Part shown: positions 58,205 through 64,000 of the stretch, piece by piece
Numbering within the stretch: position 1 is the stretch's first letter
Layout of the letters: each line of letters opens with the position of its first letter
From: Amyloporia xantha
Taxonomy: Eukaryota; Basidiomycota; Agaricomycetes; Polyporales; Adustoporiaceae
Reading direction: 5' to 3'
Assembly: GCA_036971615.1 (NCBI GenBank)
Contig: JAYKKR010000006.1
Location: 558,001-622,000 of the forward strand
Length of the DNA: 64,000 bases
Notes under the pieces: generated by a model
The model's database searches: none
Seen by the model: the letters and a program-made list of their open reading frames with translations, nothing else
Told to the model about the DNA's origin: nothing
Position numbers and translations under genes: made by a program

Positions 58205-59056
58205 AAGTAGCCAGTGGGCTACTTACAGTGCACTGCCCTACAGTACAACAAAATTCGGCCATTGGTCCGGTCAAATCACAAATGTAATTCGTTCCCTTAC
58301 TCGATCAGTCCATCTAAATCTGAAGGTGCAGTGGTAGCATCGCCTTGAGGGTGTTCTCACGCATCAGTCGACACAATTGCCTGCTCATGAGGAATCGATG
58401 GCATTGACAGTTGGCAGGAACGTGTATGTATGTATCAGGACGTGATTAATTTGCTGAGACAGCCACAAATCAAACCGGCTTGTACTTGGATCCAGTGTCG
58501 GTCATTCTCATCGACACAGACAATTTGCACCGTGCATGAACATCCTGTACAGTGAGTACATAAGTATACACATTGCCTCTCAGTTCCAAGCCAAACCCAG
58601 GTTTGACATTTGACATTGAGACCTCTGGCAAGAGTTGTACAAATAAATATTTTTGAGATCAGGCTACATACAACTGTGAATACTTCCAGCTCTGAATCAT
58701 TTGGACTTCCCGGGCTTGTGTTAGAAAGAACGCCCGCGTCTTCGAGTTCCTTTAAGATGCTAGCGATATATTCACCCGCTCTCGACGTGTACAGGTTGGG
58801 ACTCGGGCACATGCAGCAAGGATATATACTGAGGTAGACTGACCTTGGGCCAACCTTGGGCCCGGGGCGAAAGCCGCGTCGGAAAAGTCAGAAATCAAGC
58901 GCCCCTGCCTCGACATCAGCTTCGCCAGTTCGCCAGCTGTGCACGACCTGCTGTACAATACTGCGCCATCTGATTGTTTCCGCACGGCTTCATACTTCAA
59001 AGCTTCAGGCGCGAAGCCCCTTGTGGTCCTGACAACTTGCTCCTTCCCGGTTGTAA
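58205..59056. other. Intergenic, no gene recognised
   Basis: 850 bp between two plus-strand genes. Minus-strand frames at 58,435-58,812 and 58,752-59,000 have no domains and no splice structure. Confidence 0.5.
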
Positions 59057-62000
59057 ATGGCGACTCTCATCCGGACACAAACTGCGCCAGCTGCAACAAC
59101 TTCCGAAACGAGGCTCCGAAATCTTGATGCTACCATCCCCACGCCGTTCCCGAGCCAAGCAGAGAGAGAGCAGGACGAATTACTGCAGGAGCTCGAGACC
59201 GAGGAGCTACACATCGCCGAAACCAATCCTTTCCGTGCACTTCTCGTCAACACTTTAGACCGGCCGAATGTGGACGACATACCGGATCGGTTTTCAGGAG
59301 GGCAGCCCCCAGTTGCGGGCAATGAGGTATCTTCAGCTGCGGTGCAATCGATGTTAGGCAGAATGGGGGCCATGGATACACAGTCGGTGCGTTTGATTTG
59401 TCGCATGAGACGTTCATCGTGGCAGGACAGGTCCTGTCCGAGATGTTCGAGATTCATAGAAGATTCTGACAGTATGTCATTGAATCTTTATATGTGTCTG
59501 GAATGTTGCGTGCAGGAATTCTTCTGCAATGTTTTGGCGTTTTCTTGTTCGTGGATGTCCAATTTGCATCATGAAGTGCTAACAGCGACCAGGAGGACCT
59601 CGTGCCTTCAATTCTAGACGTACAGAAGTCGTGTCTGACGATGCTCAACGATCTCCTGTCTACATCTACCAAGTGGAAACCTATCATCCCTGATCGTCGG
59701 CATTCAATGCCACCTCGTTCACCATCCTCTCCTGCCTTCGTGATTCAACCCTCTTCAGCCCTCCACACGCTTGTGCTCAATCTTCGCGCTCAAGACCCAG
59801 CCATGGCTCATGCATCTGCAGGGTCATCGTCTGTCGAAGCCACCGATGACACATCCTTGGTCCGCGAGCTGCAAGTACGCGTTGACCGCATTGCAGACGA
59901 CCCCATGCTTCCCGAACAGGATGCCGACCTATTGCGCACGCTCGTGTCTCTCATTCAGCACTTCCATCGCCTTGCAACTCTACAGTCATCTGCGGCTACG
60001 CCTGTCTCGCCGCGTGTCGCTTCTTGGGGTTCTGCATCCCCAACTAGTCCCTCAGACTCCTTTGCAACTTTGCGCCGCCAGTTGAGTGATTTTCAGCTGG
60101 CCAGGGGCGATGTCACTGCCCGTTCCGCTTCCGCTTCGACTGCTGTTTCGCCCGCTCAACAAGTTGAGACTGCTTTACTCTGGGCACGCGTTGACGTGGA
60201 CCTGGAGCAGGTGATGACGCTCTGTCATGCACGCTCTGAAGCAACGATGCTCCCTTCGACCTCGTATGCAGAATCCCTTCCGCCGGAGTACGACGCTTCA
60301 TGGTATGACACGGACGCCAACGTAGAGGGTCTACCGCAATACGAGGTCGAAGGCGCAGCATCTGGTGAAGACGCGAAAGTTGGGCATCCTGATGATTCGA
60401 ACGAGAGGAACACAGTTGCGAGCGGCTTGAGCGAAAAGATGCGGGTGGATCTGGAGGCGGTGGCGCTCGCCATAGACAGACTGTATCTTGTTGCGCCGCA
60501 GCTGCATGACCAACGGGTGGAATTGAAGAAGTCGAAGGTCGAGCAAATGGAAAAGGCGCGGCTCGCAGGGCCGTCTGCACGTGCGAATGTCGGAAAGGGA
60601 AAGCAGCGGGCCAAGGAGGGGGACAATGTGGGGGATCTGGAGCGGATGCTGGAGTTGATTGGACGCGCTTCGGATCGGGAGTTGACCAATCAGTCAGTCG
60701 TCCTGGACGGTGGGCTCAAGGTGAAGTTGGAACAGGCGCGGAAACGAGATCTTGAGAAGGTATGTGATTCTTCGCGAACCTTTAGTAGCAATATTCAATG
60801 ATTCGAGTCGGATCGATGCAGCATGAAGCGTTCGTTGAACAACTTATGAAGCATTCTGATGCAGGCAGGCTGCACTCCCAAGACGCCATTCTTACCCCAT
60901 CCGATATAGCCCGGTCGAAAAAGAAAGATCCTGATGCGATGCTTTCCCTTCCTGAATTCATCCGCGAGGCTGTCCCCGAACCTTCACAGCTGAAGATGCA
61001 GCTTGAAGACTCGAGAGCGTTGCTGAGTCTACCGGAGTTCGTCAAGGAACCAGTTCCCGAGGGCTTGGGTCCCCCGGCGCCACGGCGCACCAAGTCACTA
61101 AAGGGCATGAGAAGCAGGAGTATGTCTGCCCCTCCCTTAGCATGGCTCCTAGCATCGTCAAGGCCCTCTTCACCCGGATCAATATCTCCAGTGGAAGCGA
61201 AGAAGACACGATCATCCAAGATGCGCAGAGTGGGATCTTCTATAATTTCCATTCCAGCCCTGCAAAGTGAGTGCACCCAAAACAGCCCGCATATAAGTAG
61301 CTCACATTGCCGCAGGTTCTCTCGAGGTGAACTATGTAGCTGAATACCACGAGAGCCTTCAGCACGTTCTGGTTTTCCTCACCATTTCGGGTCTGACTGC
61401 TGGCGTGAATATCGAAGCTGAAGTGGTTCCTCCCTCAGAGGTACCCGGAAAAGGCAGCGATAGATGTGAATGTCTGGTGCTCAAGTGCGGTCTCAGCTCA
61501 TCACCGTTCCTGCGCCTTCCGGCGCGCGTGATACCCGGAAAGAAGGAGGTCAAAGTCGATGGACAGCACTATCAGATCAAGCTGGCCGTCTCACCCCTGA
61601 CTCCACCTGCAAGCCCGCTTTCAGCTCTACTAGACGCCACTTGCCTTATGCAATCCTGCCCGACAAGCTACATTTGTGCGTCCTGTTCGCTTCCCCTCGT
61701 GCAGTGCTCGCGCCTCCAGGATTACCGCGATCTGCCATCGGAGCATTGGGCAGAGCTCGTCGACGCGTGGATGTGCCATTCGGACCAGAAACTGCACGAC
61801 CACGTAGCGAAGCGCACAAACGAGGGCTTCTGGCCGACCCAGGGACACGCTTTCGTAGGCGGTAGCTACATCCTCTTTGACCAGACCGCTATAGTTAAAC
61901 AGAATGTTTGGCCGGAACGAGATCAAGAAGAGAGGAAGGTGCGTGCTGGCTATTTCTCAGCCTTCAATTCTCTACGATTCTGGACGAAAAGAAGGCCGAC

Positions 62001-63044
62001 GTTGGGATCCTACCAATGGCTGTCCGCTTCGCGTATTTGCCAGTACTTTGTATGATCGGTCGAAGCCCTTGTTGGTTTCGGCTGCTGAGGCAAGTATTTG
62101 GGGGCATGCGGGGCGCCGGCAGGAGCAACTCCTTTGGCTGATACAAAACGTCCTAAATTGACGGCATGCATATATGTCTGGTTTCTTGCTAAAACAACTC
62201 TCGTGTTACCGAGGTCAACGTCTCGAGAGCTACTGGCGAGGGCACATTTCACTATTTCGATTTGCTTACCTGGATGTATCTAGACCGGTGCTGACACTAT
62301 TTATTATAGGGTGCTGATGACTGGCAGTGTGTTAGATGTATATGTGGTGCTGTTGTCGGTCGCAGTCGAGAATATCAGCCCAGGGAGAGCTCCTCTACAA
62401 TGGCATACAGGCTAGCGAAGTATGCTATTCGCCCTGTAAGCCCCACAGCCGAGTGAGCCTGCATTACTCTTCCATATCTTTGGTCTGTTTACCAATATGC
62501 GTAATTTAGGCCAGTCAAAATCCCTCTGTCCGCTTTCATAGCTGAAGATATGAACGAGTTTGTTCACGCGCATGCGACATATCGATTTATCATTCTTGAC
62601 GAGGAAGAGGAACGGCCGAGGCTGTTGGTGCGTAATCTATATGCTCATAGATCTACGCCGTCTGACCCTTTTATTCGCTATGGGACAGATCTGGCTATTC
62701 AAGCCAAGCATGCGAATTGCATACACCACGCCAACTCAGTATGTATTACCGAAGAGTGGGTCAATACACGCTGCGAAAGTCCTCTTCAAGCTACTTGCGC
62801 CATCCACACCATATTCGGACCTCCAGACGTGAGGGACTATCTCTTATGTCTTGGGCCTGTCTGACATGACTCCTACTGCAGAATTTCGAATCGATATCCT
62901 GGGTTCCCGCAGGCAGAACACCTATACTACCCCTTGGATGTCTGTCGTCGCCTTGCTGGCCTCCTGAAGGAAAGTAATACCGCTTACCCGGAGGGTATGC
63001 GCACGATGACCGGCCTGGACGTCGGTTGGCTGCAGCGTACTTAG
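59057..63044 (+). CDS. HECT-like E2-binding protein (UBE3D-like, HECT_2) with a long N-terminal extension
   Basis: ATG at 59,057. Exon 1 ends 59,386. A 207-bp interval follows, which may hide a mini-exon (VLSEMFEIHRRF is encoded near 59,435). The long exon 59,594-60,759 (EDLVPSILDVQKSCLTMLND onward) carries Ser-rich and charged sequence. After further exons the frame from 61,317 reads VAEYHESLQHVLVFLTISGL and LPARVIPGKKEVKVDGQHYQ. The HECT_2 region follows: CPTSYICASCSLPLV with a CxxC pair, YRDLPSEHWAELVDAWMCH, QGHAFVGGSYILFDQ, then DWQCVRCICGAVVGR with a second Cys cluster, IPLSAFIAEDMNEFV and GWLQRT before the stop at 63,042-63,044. The family binds E2 enzymes and acts in ubiquitin transfer. 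The intron 61,937-62,310 is unusually long. Confidence 0.7.
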
Positions 63045-63434
63045 CATCCAGCTCTCTACACCATTGCATGTTTGTTCCATGGATTTTGGGTTGAGTGTCA
63101 TCAATGTTGTCTTAGATTTGCACCCTTCGTTGCTATGGACTCGCATCTCAATGATCCCTTTCCAAGAGCTCAGTACCATCTGTATACCGTACGCTCCCTA
63201 TATACTACAGCGATCCAACCTGGGCAGCTGGGCTGCTGGTAGAGATTGCCGCTGTTTCTAGATAAGATGCTGTTGAATAGTTGCACTCGCGTGAATCAAG
63301 GCCGCTATAGCCACCTTTCCACCCCTTCAATTTCCACTCGTCCAGATGGACGAATATGAATAGACGGTATAAGATAGAGAAATAAAATACACCAGTAATA
63401 CAGAAATCAATAAACAACGTGCAAAATCCCATCT
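63045..63434. other. Intergenic between convergent UBE3D-like and H2A genes
   Basis: 390 bp with no gene recognised; 3' flanks of both genes. Confidence 0.5.
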
Positions 63435-64000
63435 AAACTTCCTGGCTGTCTTTCTTGCCCTTTTGCGTCTTGCTGGGTAGGAGCTGCAGAAAATACCCGT
63501 CAGACATGCCAGAGACCTTATAATACAACCACATACCTCAGGCAAAATAAATGGCACGACACCACCTTGGGAGATGATTACGTGGCCAAGTAGCTTCTGC
63601 AATCTGCAGAGCACGTCAGCTTCTCCCTGTGTATTTAAGACAAGAGGGACGCACTCTTCGTCATTGCGGATAGCAAGTTGTAAATGACGCGGGATAATAC
63701 GCTGTTTCTTGTTATCCCGTGCTGCGTTGCCCGCGAGCTCGAGAATCTCGGCAGCAAGGTACTCGAGGACAGCAGCGAGATATACTTCAGACAATATTAG
63801 TAACCGAACAAACGCTTGCACTAAGTGAGTGACATACCTGGTGCACCAGCACCAACACGTTGAGCATAGTTGCCCTTCTTCAGAAGACGATGGACACGAC
63901 CGACAGGGAACTGAAGGCCCGGCCTTTGCTGAGCGAGTTTGCGACTTGCCAGCGGCTTCGCCGGAAGCCTTGCCAGACTTGGATTTTCCGCTAGTCTTAC
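63435..64000 (-). CDS. HTA1: Histone H2A, 5' end outside the window
   Basis: The right edge cuts the N-terminus. Visible: a Gly/Ser/Lys tail ([20 protein letters not shown]), SAKAG, then [90 protein letters not shown] and the end [16 protein letters not shown]. The SQE motif near the C-terminus is the damage-phosphorylation site of fungal H2A. Introns follow GAP, NDEE and LPE. Between SAKAG and LQFPV the sequence has one base too many (63,911-63,924, ctgaaggcccggcc), so the frame as given is broken inside a nearly invariant region. An assembly indel is the likeliest cause. Confidence 0.85.

Noticed and set aside
58435..59000. Minus-strand frames between HOM6 and the UBE3D-like gene
   Set aside because: No domains, no consistent splicing, and Cys-rich composition from antisense low-complexity sequence.

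Overview
This is nuclear DNA of a filamentous basidiomycete, most likely an Agaricomycete. The genes carry many short introns (about 50-100 bp). The window also holds Agaricomycete-type F-box/leucine-rich proteins, a Plavaka-type DNA transposon, and single intron-rich genes for histones H2A and H2B. The species cannot be named from the sequence alone.

The left two thirds (about 0.5-40.9 kb) is an accessory region built from a tandem duplication of a unit about 8 kb long. Unit 1 is 506-6,973 plus 22,344-22,390, unit 2 is 22,391-36,558, and unit 3 is 36,559-40,861 (cut short). Each full unit holds, in order: an AT-rich segment (units 2 and 3 only), a 3'-truncated two-RRM RNA-binding gene on the minus strand, an unrecognised split gene, and a block of about four 0.43-kb tandem repeats. 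The units have been hit by different mobile elements, and the sister units preserve the empty sites, so the insertion ends can be read directly. Unit 1 carries a 15.4-kb Plavaka element (6,974-22,343). Unit 2 carries a 694-bp long-TIR element (26,668-27,361) and a 5.36-kb foldback element with two 2-kb arms (29,638-34,998).

The Plavaka element has imperfect inverted termini, an accessory gene on the minus strand (8,346-10,882) and a divergent transposase (11,221-22,041). One transposase intron is about 6.9 kb long. It contains pieces of host genes in sense orientation: mitochondrial phenylalanyl-tRNA synthetase, a serine/proline-rich protein perhaps related to the decapping scaffold Edc4/Ge-1, and clathrin heavy chain in shuffled order with one stretch present twice. 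This gene capture inside a transposon intron, together with the foldback element, is the most unusual content of the window.

From about 40.9 to 43.3 kb nothing is recognised. The right third (43.3-64.0 kb) is more ordinary: an F-box/LRR gene disrupted by a solo LTR, an intact F-box gene, a membrane-anchored WD40 gene, a Rud3-like golgin, histone H2B, homoserine dehydrogenase (HOM6) divergent from H2B, a UBE3D-like HECT_2 protein, and histone H2A running off the right edge. Two conserved genes here (Rud3-like and H2A) each show one apparent single-base insertion. Assembly indels are therefore possible, and every frameshift called in this window should be read with that in mind.
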